NCBI GenBank assembly: GCA_052387115.1
Contig: JBQTJM010000345.1
Span: forward strand, 1 to 8,327
Length of the DNA stretch: 8,327 nt
Direction of reading: 5' to 3'
Source: JACCXJ01 sp052387115
GTDB taxonomy: Bacteria > Pseudomonadota > Gammaproteobacteria > JACCXJ01
Below the pieces are notes generated by a model, which was given only the letters and a program-made list of their open reading frames with translations, was not told the DNA's origin and did not search any database. A program made the position numbers and the translations under genes. Shown one piece after another: positions 1 to 5,991 of the stretch. Each line of letters opens with the position of its first letter. Position 1 is the first letter of the stretch.

Positions 1-1008
1 CAGGACCTGATCGCGGTCGCGCGACGCTGCCACAACGTGGCACGATTCCGCAACACCATCGGCCTGCCGGGACACCTATCGACGCGTTTGCAGCCGAACC
101 ACCCGACGGACGACGCGCGCGGGATCGCCGCGAGCATCGTGGACGGGCTGCTCTACGGGAGCGGTGACGCGGTCATCGGTATCAACCCCGCCACCGACAA
201 CCTGGACAACGTCCACACCCTGCTCGCCCTGGTCGACGAGATCCGGGAGCGCTACGAGATCCCGGCCCAGTCTTGCGTGCTCGCGCATGTCACCACCACC
301 ATGGCGTTGATCCAGCGCGGTGCGCCGGTCGATCTGGTGTTCCAGTCCATCGCCGGCACCGAGGCCGCCAATCGCAGCTTCGGCATCGATCTCGGCATGC
401 TCGGCGAGGCCCGCGAGATGGCCCTGGCGCTTGGGCGCGGCACGCTCGGCGACCACGTCATGTATTTCGAGACCGGGCAGGGCAGCGCCCTGTCGGCCGA
501 CGCCCACCACGGGGTCGATGCCCAGACTTGCGAGGCGCGCGCCTACGGCGTCGCGCGCGCCTTCTCGCCCTTGCTGATCAATACGGTGGTCGGCTTCATC
601 GGCCCCGAGTATCTGTACGACGGCAAGCAGATCATCCGCGCGGGCCTCGAGGATCTCTTCTGCGGCAAGCTGCTCGGCCTGCCCATGGGCTGCGACGTGT
701 GCTACACCAACCATGCCGAGGCCGATCAGAACGACATGGACAATCTGCTCACGCTGCTCGGCGTCGCTGGCTGCGCCTACGTCATGGGCGTACCCGGGGC
801 GGATGATGTCATGCTCGCCTACCAGAGCACCTCGTTTCACGATGCGCTTTACCTGCGCGAGGTGCTGGGCCTGCGTCCGGCGCCCGAATTCGAGTGTTGG
901 CTGAACCGCATGGGGATCTTCGACGGCAAAAACGCCCTCGCCGGGCCGCGCCTGGCGACTCCGTTGCTCGGCACGGTGAGGCTATTGGCCGAGGACCGGG
1001 CGGAGTGA
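1..1008 (+). CDS. eutB: Ethanolamine ammonia-lyase large subunit EutB (5' end outside window)
   Basis: This is the catalytic large subunit of ethanolamine ammonia-lyase, which with EutC and adenosylcobalamin converts ethanolamine to acetaldehyde and ammonia in the cytoplasm. The frame is open from base 1, so the gene begins upstream. A GTG at 37 is only an internal valine codon. The visible 335 residues align by eye with E. coli EutB (453 aa) from about its residue 132 to the end. The active-site residues known from the family are all visible: Arg29 and Gln31 (RLQPN; E. coli 160 and 162), Asn62 (GINPATD; 193), Glu157 (FETGQGSALS; 287) and Asp232 (MGCD; 362). Other blocks are AHVTTT, NTVVGFIGPEYLY and CYTNHAEADQN. 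About 130 N-terminal residues are missing only because of the window edge. The stop codon lies inside the eutC start overlap. The identification is very secure. Confidence 0.97.
   Translation, partial: QDLIAVARRCHNVARFRNTIGLPGHLSTRLQPNHPTDDARGIAASIVDGLLYGSGDAVIGINPATDNLDNVHTLLALVDEIRERYEIPAQSCVLAHVTTTMALIQRGAPVDLVFQSIAGTEAANRSFGIDLGMLGEAREMALALGRGTLGDHVMYFETGQGSALSADAHHGVDAQTCEARAYGVARAFSPLLINTVVGFIGPEYLYDGKQIIRAGLEDLFCGKLLGLPMGCDVCYTNHAEADQNDMDNLLTLLGVAGCAYVMGVPGADDVMLAYQSTSFHDALYLREVLGLRPAPEFECWLNRMGIFDGKNALAGPRLATPLLGTVRLLAEDRAE
991..995 (+). promoter_or_regulatory. Probable ribosome binding site of eutC
   Basis: GAGGA lies inside the last codons of eutB, nine bases before the GTG at 1005. 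It supports that GTG as the eutC start over in-frame starts further upstream, such as the one at 894, which would overlap eutB by 115 bases. Confidence 0.5.
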
Positions 1009-1751
1009 ACGACCCCTGGGCCGTGCTGAGGCGTTTTACCCAGGCCCGCATCGGGCTCGGGCGGTGTGGGAGCGGGCTGCCCACTGCGGCCCTCTTGGAG
1101 TTCCAGCTCGCCCATGCGCAGGCGCGCGATGCGGTACATGTGCCCTGGGACCTCGGAGCCTTCGCCGAAGAGGTCCGTGGCCTCGGGGTGGAGCCCGTTC
1201 TGGTCGAAAGTGCCGTCACCAATCGCGGCGAGTATCTCCGACGTCCCGACCTCGGCCGCCGGCTCACCCAGCGCTCGCGCGAGCGCCTCGCGGGCCTGGC
1301 GGGGCCGATGGACGTGGTCCTCATCGTCACCAACGGCCTGTCTTCGACGGCCGTGGCGCGGCATGGCCTCCCGCTCCTCTCGGCGGTCCTGCTTACCTTT
1401 GGGGCCCGCCATCTGACCCTGGGACCCGTGGTGCTGGCACCCAACGGGCGCGTGGCACTCTCCGATGCGGTGGGGGAGGTCCTCGGCGCGCGCGCGGCGG
1501 TCATCATCGTGGGCGAGCGCCCGGGCCTCTCTGCTGCCGATAGTCTCGGGATTTATCTCACCTATGCCCCGCGGCACGGTACCACCGACGCAGAGCGCAA
1601 TTGCATCTCGAACGTGCGCCCGCCCGAGGGTTTGGGATACGATGCGGCCGCGGCCAAGCTCGGTTATCTGGCTGCCGAGGCGTTCAGGCGGCGGGTTTCG
1701 GGCGTAGCGCTCAAGGACGAGGGGGCGGGGCACTTGGCGATAGGTGCGTGA
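1005..1751 (+). CDS. eutC: Ethanolamine ammonia-lyase small subunit EutC, short form
   Basis: This is the small subunit of ethanolamine ammonia-lyase and helps bind adenosylcobalamin at the interface with EutB. The GTG start is chosen because it overlaps the eutB stop (GTGA, 1005-1008), has a GAGGA nine bases upstream, and begins where similarity to EutC begins. The product is 248 aa. Conserved blocks are RPDLGRRL (80-87), IVTNGLSSTAV (107-117), GRVALSDAVGEVLGA (148-162), VGERPGL (169-175) and RNCISNVRPPEG (198-209). By eye it matches E. coli EutC (295 aa) from about residue 60 onward. The roughly 60 leading residues are absent; they include the segment reported to target EutC to the Eut microcompartment. 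The last dozen residues extend beyond the E. coli C-terminus. It is co-transcribed and probably translationally coupled with eutB. No further eut gene follows. Confidence 0.95.
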   Translation: MNDPWAVLRRFTQARIGLGRCGSGLPTAALLEFQLAHAQARDAVHVPWDLGAFAEEVRGLGVEPVLVESAVTNRGEYLRRPDLGRRLTQRSRERLAGLAGPMDVVLIVTNGLSSTAVARHGLPLLSAVLLTFGARHLTLGPVVLAPNGRVALSDAVGEVLGARAAVIIVGERPGLSAADSLGIYLTYAPRHGTTDAERNCISNVRPPEGLGYDAAAAKLGYLAAEAFRRRVSGVALKDEGAGHLAIGA

Positions 1752-1968
1752 GGAGTGCCGCGGCGCAGGGAGCCGGGGGCGAGGGGCTGGAGCCAGGGCC
1801 AGGCGTGAAGCGGCGGCCAAACCCCCGACCGACCGCTAATCGCCCTCCTGCCGCGGTGTATGTTGAAATACATGAGGATTCCGAGCACCGCCGGAACGCG
1901 AGATCCCGAGCGCAATAGATTCTAACGCACCGATTGTCGTACAGAACCACTTCAACAAGTCTGCGAGT

Positions 1969-2008
1969 CCCTTCTCCCTCAGGGAGAAGGCTAGGATGAG
2001 GGGAATCA
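1969..2008 (-). repeat. Intergenic palindromic repeat, copy 1
   Basis: A perfect 10-bp inverted repeat, CCTTCTCCCT (1970-1979) and AGGGAGAAGG (1981-1990), is followed by TAGGATGAGGGGAATCA. Read on the minus strand it parallels copy 2 at 2044-2090: both start TGAT(T)CCCCTCA, continue with a C-rich linker, and end in a CTCTCCC/GGGAGAG-type palindrome. Repeats of this kind are common between genes in many proteobacteria. It lies between convergent genes and could act as a transcript 3'-end hairpin, although no T-run follows. Confidence 0.65.
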
Positions 2009-2015
2009 AATCAAA

Positions 2016-2035
2016 CACTTTCGTCCACTTTCGTC
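2016..2035. repeat. Perfect tandem 10-mer
   Basis: CACTTTCGTC occurs twice back to back (2016-2025 and 2026-2035) in the linker between the two inverted palindromic repeats. It has no obvious function. It may be a slippage duplication or part of the composite repeat element. Confidence 0.6.
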
Positions 2036-2043
2036 GATGATTC

Positions 2044-2090
2044 TGATCCCCTCACCCCAACCCTCTCCCGGAGGGCCCGGAGGGAGAGGG
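2044..2090 (+). repeat. Intergenic palindromic repeat, copy 2
   Basis: The copy starts TGATCCCCTCACCCCAA and ends in a perfect 9-bp inverted repeat, CCCTCTCCC (2061-2069) and GGGAGAGGG (2082-2090), around a 12-base GC-rich centre. It is the same repeat type as copy 1 but in the opposite direction and with a longer centre. GAGGGG (1998-2003) of copy 1 is complementary to CCCCTC (2048-2053) here, so the two copies could also pair with each other as one large imperfect stem. Confidence 0.7.
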
Positions 2091-2179
2091 AGAAAAGACG
2101 ATGCCTATCCCGGAGGACAGGGACCTTGGAAATGTACCCGTAATTTCAAATATGTTTGGTTAGGTTTTTTCACAAACTC

Positions 2180-3745
2180 TCAGTACCCCTGTTGGATCGC
2201 CGCGGCGAGCGCGCCTAGATCGGCATCGACCGCGATTATCTCCCGTGGGGATGGAACCGGTACGTCCCGAACCATGATCGCGAAGACGAGCGGGCGGCCG
2301 CTCTTGGCCTCGGCGTATCCGGCCAAGGTCAGCGCGGTGACCAGGACCTGATCGGCTGGCGTTACCCCGGCACGACTCCCGGTCTTGGCCTGAACATGGC
2401 CGGCGGCCGGCGAGCCCACTTGTGTTTGCGCGAGCGTGCCGTCCACTCCAAGGACCGGCAGGCCGTGCCGGAACACGGCCCCGTAGGACTCTTCAGCGAG
2501 CGCCCGCAGAAACGCGGTCATCGCGGCGGGTGTCGTGCGATTGCGCTCGTCCCCACCGGCTCCGTCGAAGAGGAACGTGCTGTCGGAAGGAACACCGAAA
2601 CGGGTGAAGACCTCAAATTCCCGTTTCAGCCCCTCCTCGCAGTTGCGGCTCCCCGCCTTCACCGCAACGAGGCAGGCCATGAGGTCGGCGCCGGGGCCAT
2701 GGCTCACCTTGAGGATGAGCTTGATGAACTCTTTGAGCGGCGCCGACACCTGTTCCGCGATCCGCTCGCTCTCGCGGTAGGACCCCGGAGGTGGCAGGAG
2801 CCGTGACGGATTGGGACCTCTCGCCGCCGCGCGCACCCGGACACCCGCGCGCTCCAGGGCCTCGATGAAGGCCATGCGAGCGAACGCCGCCGGGTCTGCG
2901 ATCTCGCCCAGGCGGAGCGCGCGTCCATGGCCTGCGGCGATTCGTCCATGAATGCGAAACACGCCGGGCTTGGGTGTGTCGACCTCGAGCGTCGTCTCCC
3001 GGCCGTGAGCGACGGTCTCGACTGCCGACTCGACCGTGTAGGCGGCGGTCTTGGGACGCCAGTCGACGGCCGCCGGCTTGCCGGGATCCGCCGGCGTTAT
3101 CGTGATGTCGATCCGGTTCTCGTTCACCCAGATGGGCGAGATCAACCCGCCCGGCCACCCCGAGAACGGCGCGAACAGCCGATCATCGATCACGACGTTG
3201 CCGTATATCTCGCGGATGCCGGCATTCCGTACCTTTTGAGCGAGCCGGTTGAGACCGGCGAACGGATCTCCCGGCACCAACGCCGGTCCCGCGAGACCGG
3301 TGTTCGCGTAGGTGTGGTCGTATTCGGGCGCGCTGTTGAAAGCGAGCGTCCCGTCCGGTCGCTCGCGCAGCCCGAGGCTCGAGTCACCCGAGGCGACGAG
3401 CACCAGATCACCCTCCAACACCCCTCGGTTCAACGCGCCGGTGTGGTAAACGGGCGTCCTGAAACGGTAGTCGGCCCCATAGCTGTCCAGGACGGTCGCC
3501 GTGCTGAACGTCTTGACGATCGAGCCGGGCACGAACAGCTTGTTGCTCCACTGTTCGAGGAGAACCTCCCCGCTCGCACGCTCGATGACCGACAAGCCCC
3601 AGGTGCTGTGCCGGTATCGCGGTTGCGCGGTGATCCGGGCGATCGTGTCCGCGACGCTCGCGGGCACCTCGCCCCCCGCGCACACGCTGAACCCGGCGAG
3701 CATGACTATCACGAGCACGCGCCGACCCAGTGTCACTCGGATCAA
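2180..3745 (-). CDS. dacB: S13-family D-Ala-D-Ala carboxypeptidase/endopeptidase (PBP4/DacB-like)
   Basis: This is a periplasmic serine peptidase of the DacB (PBP4) family, whose members trim or cut peptidoglycan stem peptides. It is 521 aa, against 477 for E. coli PBP4. A signal peptide is visible (basic GRR, then VLVIVMLAGF, likely cleaved after Ala23). The active-site SxxK is Ser75-Ile-Val-Lys78 (PGSIVK) and the KTG motif is Lys454-Thr-Gly456 (VQAKTGS). The family block near DGSG...NrvTP appears as DGAGGDERNRTTP (394-406). The long stretch between SxxK and the second motif fits the inserted domains typical of PBP4. The second motif is Ser348-His-Gly350 (KVSHGPGAD), where Ser-x-Asn is expected, so activity may be altered. 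The TTG start at 3745 overlaps the receptor stop (TTGA) and has GGTGGA just upstream. A GTG three codons later (3736) is an equally plausible start. The family call is secure; the exact substrate is not. Confidence 0.9.
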   Translation of the reverse strand: MIRVTLGRRVLVIVMLAGFSVCAGGEVPASVADTIARITAQPRYRHSTWGLSVIERASGEVLLEQWSNKLFVPGSIVKTFSTATVLDSYGADYRFRTPVYHTGALNRGVLEGDLVLVASGDSSLGLRERPDGTLAFNSAPEYDHTYANTGLAGPALVPGDPFAGLNRLAQKVRNAGIREIYGNVVIDDRLFAPFSGWPGGLISPIWVNENRIDITITPADPGKPAAVDWRPKTAAYTVESAVETVAHGRETTLEVDTPKPGVFRIHGRIAAGHGRALRLGEIADPAAFARMAFIEALERAGVRVRAAARGPNPSRLLPPPGSYRESERIAEQVSAPLKEFIKLILKVSHGPGADLMACLVAVKAGSRNCEEGLKREFEVFTRFGVPSDSTFLFDGAGGDERNRTTPAAMTAFLRALAEESYGAVFRHGLPVLGVDGTLAQTQVGSPAAGHVQAKTGSRAGVTPADQVLVTALTLAGYAEAKSGRPLVFAIMVRDVPVPSPREIIAVDADLGALAAAIQQGY

Positions 3746-5940
3746 AAGTCCACCCGGATCATGCCGAGGAACGAGCGCGGGGCGCCTACCCCGACGAACC
3801 GTTGGCCAAAGGCGGAGGGCAGAAAATACTCCTTGTCGAGCAGGTTATCGACGTTGAGCTGGAGTGATACCTGAGAGGGTCCCCGCCTCCAGGTGTAGCC
3901 CGCCATGAGATTGACCACCGCGTAGCCGGGGATTTGAAACTCGTTCGCCACGTCCCCCTCGGCCTGGCCGCGGGCGACGATCCCGCCGGCGAGCTTTAGA
4001 CCGCGCAACTCGCCCGCTTGGAGCTCATAGGTCGTCCACAGGCTCCCCCCGAAACGCGGCACGCCGAAGAAGCGGTGGCCCTGGTTGCCGGGGGTGAAGC
4101 CGATAACGTTGCCTTCCTCGTCAAATAACGCTTGCCGGTCCTCCGTGATTTCGGAATCCGAATAGGCATAGCTCCCGATCAGCTTCCAGCCCGGCCCAAT
4201 CTCTCCAGCGATATCGAGCTCCAGCCCGCGATTACGGGCCTCGCCCAGAGGCACCACAAACCCCGCCGCCGCACGCCCGGGATCGGGGTCGGCGACGGGG
4301 AGGCCCTGCTTGGTGAGCTCGAACCAGGCGAGCGAGCCCGTGAGGTGTCCATCGAGCAGATCGGTCTTCACCCCGATCTCCCATTGCTGGGCGCCCTGCG
4401 GGGGCAGAAAACCGGTGACGCTCCGGCCGTTCGACCGCCCGAAGCTCTCGACGTAGTTGCCGTACAGGCTGAGCGGTGGGAGCGGCCGCCAGACCAGCCC
4501 GAATCGCGGGGTGATGGCATCATCCTGTGAGGTGTCGGTGCCGCTCAGGCGATCGCGGATGGTCGCGTAGTCGTAGCGGAAGCCGGCCAGGAGATGGACG
4601 TGATAGGGCAGTTGCGCCTGGTCCTGGAGATAGAGCCCATACCACTCCTCCTCGTTGTCCACCGTGACTGTTCCGAGGATGGGCTGGCTCGGGAAATCGA
4701 TAGGCACATGCATCGGATTGAAGATATCGATCGAGGGCACCGATCGGACCTCTAGCCGGAAATTCCTGGGATGCCGCCAATAGTCTCCGCCGACGAGCAA
4801 GGTGTGATCGACTCCCCAGGTCTCGAACTTTCCGCTCAGATCCAAGGTGGTGTAATAGGTTCGATCCTCCTTGGGGCCACTGAAGGTATCTCGTACGAGG
4901 AAGCAGCTTCGCTGCGTACAGTTCGCGGGGTCTTCCGGTCCGGTCAATAACACCACATCGGGAGACGCGGTAACATCCGCGAAGAGCGCGTCGAAGCGGT
5001 GGCGGAGGGTCCAGCGCTCGTTGAAGGCATGCGACCCCTCGAAGCCGGCCCGGACCTGGTCGAAGGTAAATCGCCCGCCGGGCTCCTGGAGGTTGCGCTC
5101 GCGCGGGATGGGGGCGGGGCGGTTGCCGATGACCGGGATACCCTGATCGTTAAATTCATTCTCGTGCTGGTATTCGAGATAGAGGCTCGCCTGGGTGCGA
5201 TCGCCGAGGTCGAGCCGCAGCACCGGGGCGACGAGCACCCGGTCACTCTCCACGAACTCCCGGAAGGAGCCGGCATTCTGGTAGGCGAGATTCAGCCGGT
5301 AGGCCAGGGTATCGTCCCGCGTCAGGGGCCCGGTCGCGTCGACGGTGGTGCGGTAAAAGTCGAAGGAGCCCATTTGCTGCTGCAGGGAATAATACGGGCT
5401 CGGGAGCGGCTCTTTGGTCACCAGGTTGACGAGCCCTCCCGGCTCGATGCGCCCGTAGAGCACCGCCGCCGGTCCCTTGAGCACCTCGATGCGCTCCAGG
5501 TTGGCCGTCTCGCGCACCCCGACGTCAAGGAACTGGACCCGGACCCCATCCCGATAGTAGGCATCGGCCTGAAAGCCCCTGAGGAGGAAACCCTCCACGA
5601 TCCCGTCTCCCCCCAGGCGATAAACGCCGCTGACGTTCTCCAAGGCCTCGTCGAACCGGATCACCTGCTGGTCCCGCAGCACCTGTTGCGGCACGATCTG
5701 GATGGATACCGGCGTCTCCATGAGGGGCGTTTCGGTCTTGGTGGCGGTGGCGGCATTCGGGACGTGATAGCCGGTCTCGTCCCAACGCTCGCCGGTCACG
5801 GTGATCCCGGGTAGAAGGATGATTTCCTGTGCGCCTTTTTGGGCCAGAGCGTCGGGTGTTCCCAAACACACCCAGGTGCTTGCGAGGATGCGGGGGATTC
5901 TTCCGCTGCCTTGGATAGGATTCACTTTGGCAAGACCCAA
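3742..5940 (-). CDS. TonB-dependent siderophore receptor (FhuA/FoxA-like type)
   Basis: This is an outer-membrane gated beta-barrel that imports a ligand, probably a ferric siderophore, using TonB energy. It is 732 aa, normal for the class. In order: a weak signal peptide with likely cleavage at ALA33|Q, a probable TonB-box region near LPGITVTGER (43-52), then a plug domain (about 68-178) with TPLMETPVSIQIVPQQVL, LLRGFQADAYYRDGVR, ERIEVLKGPAAVLYG and EPGGLVNLVTKEPLP. The barrel runs to the end, with NVDNLLDKEYF and a terminal Phe typical of barrel-assembly signals. Cys341 and Cys346 could form a disulfide in an extracellular loop. An in-frame TAA lies two codons before the TTG at 5940, so the start must be at or after 5940. 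A GTG at 5925 is an alternative, and neither has a clear ribosome binding site. The stop overlaps the S13 peptidase start. The ligand cannot be read from sequence. A cobalamin receptor (BtuB) is less likely given the siderophore-type plug. Confidence 0.93.
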   Translation of the reverse strand: MGLAKVNPIQGSGRIPRILASTWVCLGTPDALAQKGAQEIILLPGITVTGERWDETGYHVPNAATATKTETPLMETPVSIQIVPQQVLRDQQVIRFDEALENVSGVYRLGGDGIVEGFLLRGFQADAYYRDGVRVQFLDVGVRETANLERIEVLKGPAAVLYGRIEPGGLVNLVTKEPLPSPYYSLQQQMGSFDFYRTTVDATGPLTRDDTLAYRLNLAYQNAGSFREFVESDRVLVAPVLRLDLGDRTQASLYLEYQHENEFNDQGIPVIGNRPAPIPRERNLQEPGGRFTFDQVRAGFEGSHAFNERWTLRHRFDALFADVTASPDVVLLTGPEDPANCTQRSCFLVRDTFSGPKEDRTYYTTLDLSGKFETWGVDHTLLVGGDYWRHPRNFRLEVRSVPSIDIFNPMHVPIDFPSQPILGTVTVDNEEEWYGLYLQDQAQLPYHVHLLAGFRYDYATIRDRLSGTDTSQDDAITPRFGLVWRPLPPLSLYGNYVESFGRSNGRSVTGFLPPQGAQQWEIGVKTDLLDGHLTGSLAWFELTKQGLPVADPDPGRAAAGFVVPLGEARNRGLELDIAGEIGPGWKLIGSYAYSDSEITEDRQALFDEEGNVIGFTPGNQGHRFFGVPRFGGSLWTTYELQAGELRGLKLAGGIVARGQAEGDVANEFQIPGYAVVNLMAGYTWRRGPSQVSLQLNVDNLLDKEYFLPSAFGQRFVGVGAPRSFLGMIRVDF

Positions 5941-5950
5941 CGCTTAAAAG

Positions 5951-5983
5951 GTAGGTTGGGCATAAGCGCAGCGTTGCCCAACA
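5951..5983 (+). repeat. REP element with GTAG head
   Basis: The tetranucleotide GTAG (5951-5954) is directly followed by an 8-bp perfect inverted repeat, GTTGGGCA (5955-5962) and TGCCCAAC (5975-5982), around a 12-base centre. A GTAG head next to an imperfect palindrome is the known layout of REP sequences mobilised by RAYT (TnpA-REP) transposases. It fills the 51-base gap between the ATPase gene stop (5992) and the receptor start (5940). In the minus-strand transcript the hairpin is followed after five bases by UUUU, so it could also weaken read-through into the receptor gene. Confidence 0.7.
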
Positions 5984-5991
5984 TTTCGAGC

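Larger units (their letters stand above)
1752..2179. other. Convergent intergenic region without a convincing gene
   Basis: This 428-base spacer separates the plus-strand eutBC genes from the minus-strand peptidase gene, so both transcripts end here. In 1752-1968 I see nothing beyond a weak 5-bp inverted repeat (TGTAT/ATACA, 1857-1872). Short open frames there look like chance products of high GC content, and one on the minus strand (1836-2018) simply reads through the palindromic repeat. The stretch 1969-2090 holds two inverted repeat copies and a tandem 10-mer, listed separately. From about 2130 to 2179 the base composition becomes visibly AT-richer, with a T6 run at 2165-2170 and no strong GC stem before it. 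I could not identify a standard intrinsic terminator for either strand. Confidence 0.6.

Noticed and set aside
894..1004. Extended start for eutC at 894
   Set aside because: It would overlap eutB by 115 bases, and the added residues are Arg/Pro-rich with no similarity to the N-terminus of EutC. The GTG at 1005 has a ribosome binding site and the stop/start overlap.
849..1820. 323-codon minus-strand open frame opposite eutC
   Set aside because: It is antisense to the clear eutB/eutC coding region, with a low-complexity Arg/Ala/Pro-rich translation and no family resemblance.
1836..2018. Minus-strand 60-codon frame containing LIPLILAFSLREKG
   Set aside because: The peptide is what the intergenic palindromic repeat gives when translated. 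Frames of this kind are typical false gene calls at these repeats.
2147..2170. Possible intrinsic terminator (CAAA/TTTG followed by T6)
   Set aside because: The stem is only four A/T-rich pairs and is separated from the T-run, so it does not meet the usual strong GC stem plus adjacent T-run pattern.
2037..2351. Plus-strand 104-codon frame starting in the repeat region
   Set aside because: Its first part is a Pro/Gly-rich translation of the palindromic repeat, and the rest is antisense to the end of the S13 peptidase gene.
2927..3874. 315-codon plus-strand open frame
   Set aside because: It is antisense to the S13 peptidase, whose catalytic motifs are clear on the other strand, and it shows no motif of its own.
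3742..5940. Idea that the receptor imports cobalamin for the nearby EutBC enzyme
   Set aside because: The plug sequence and length fit siderophore receptors better than BtuB. The genes are on opposite strands with a repeat-filled spacer between them, and nothing in the sequence points to cobalamin.
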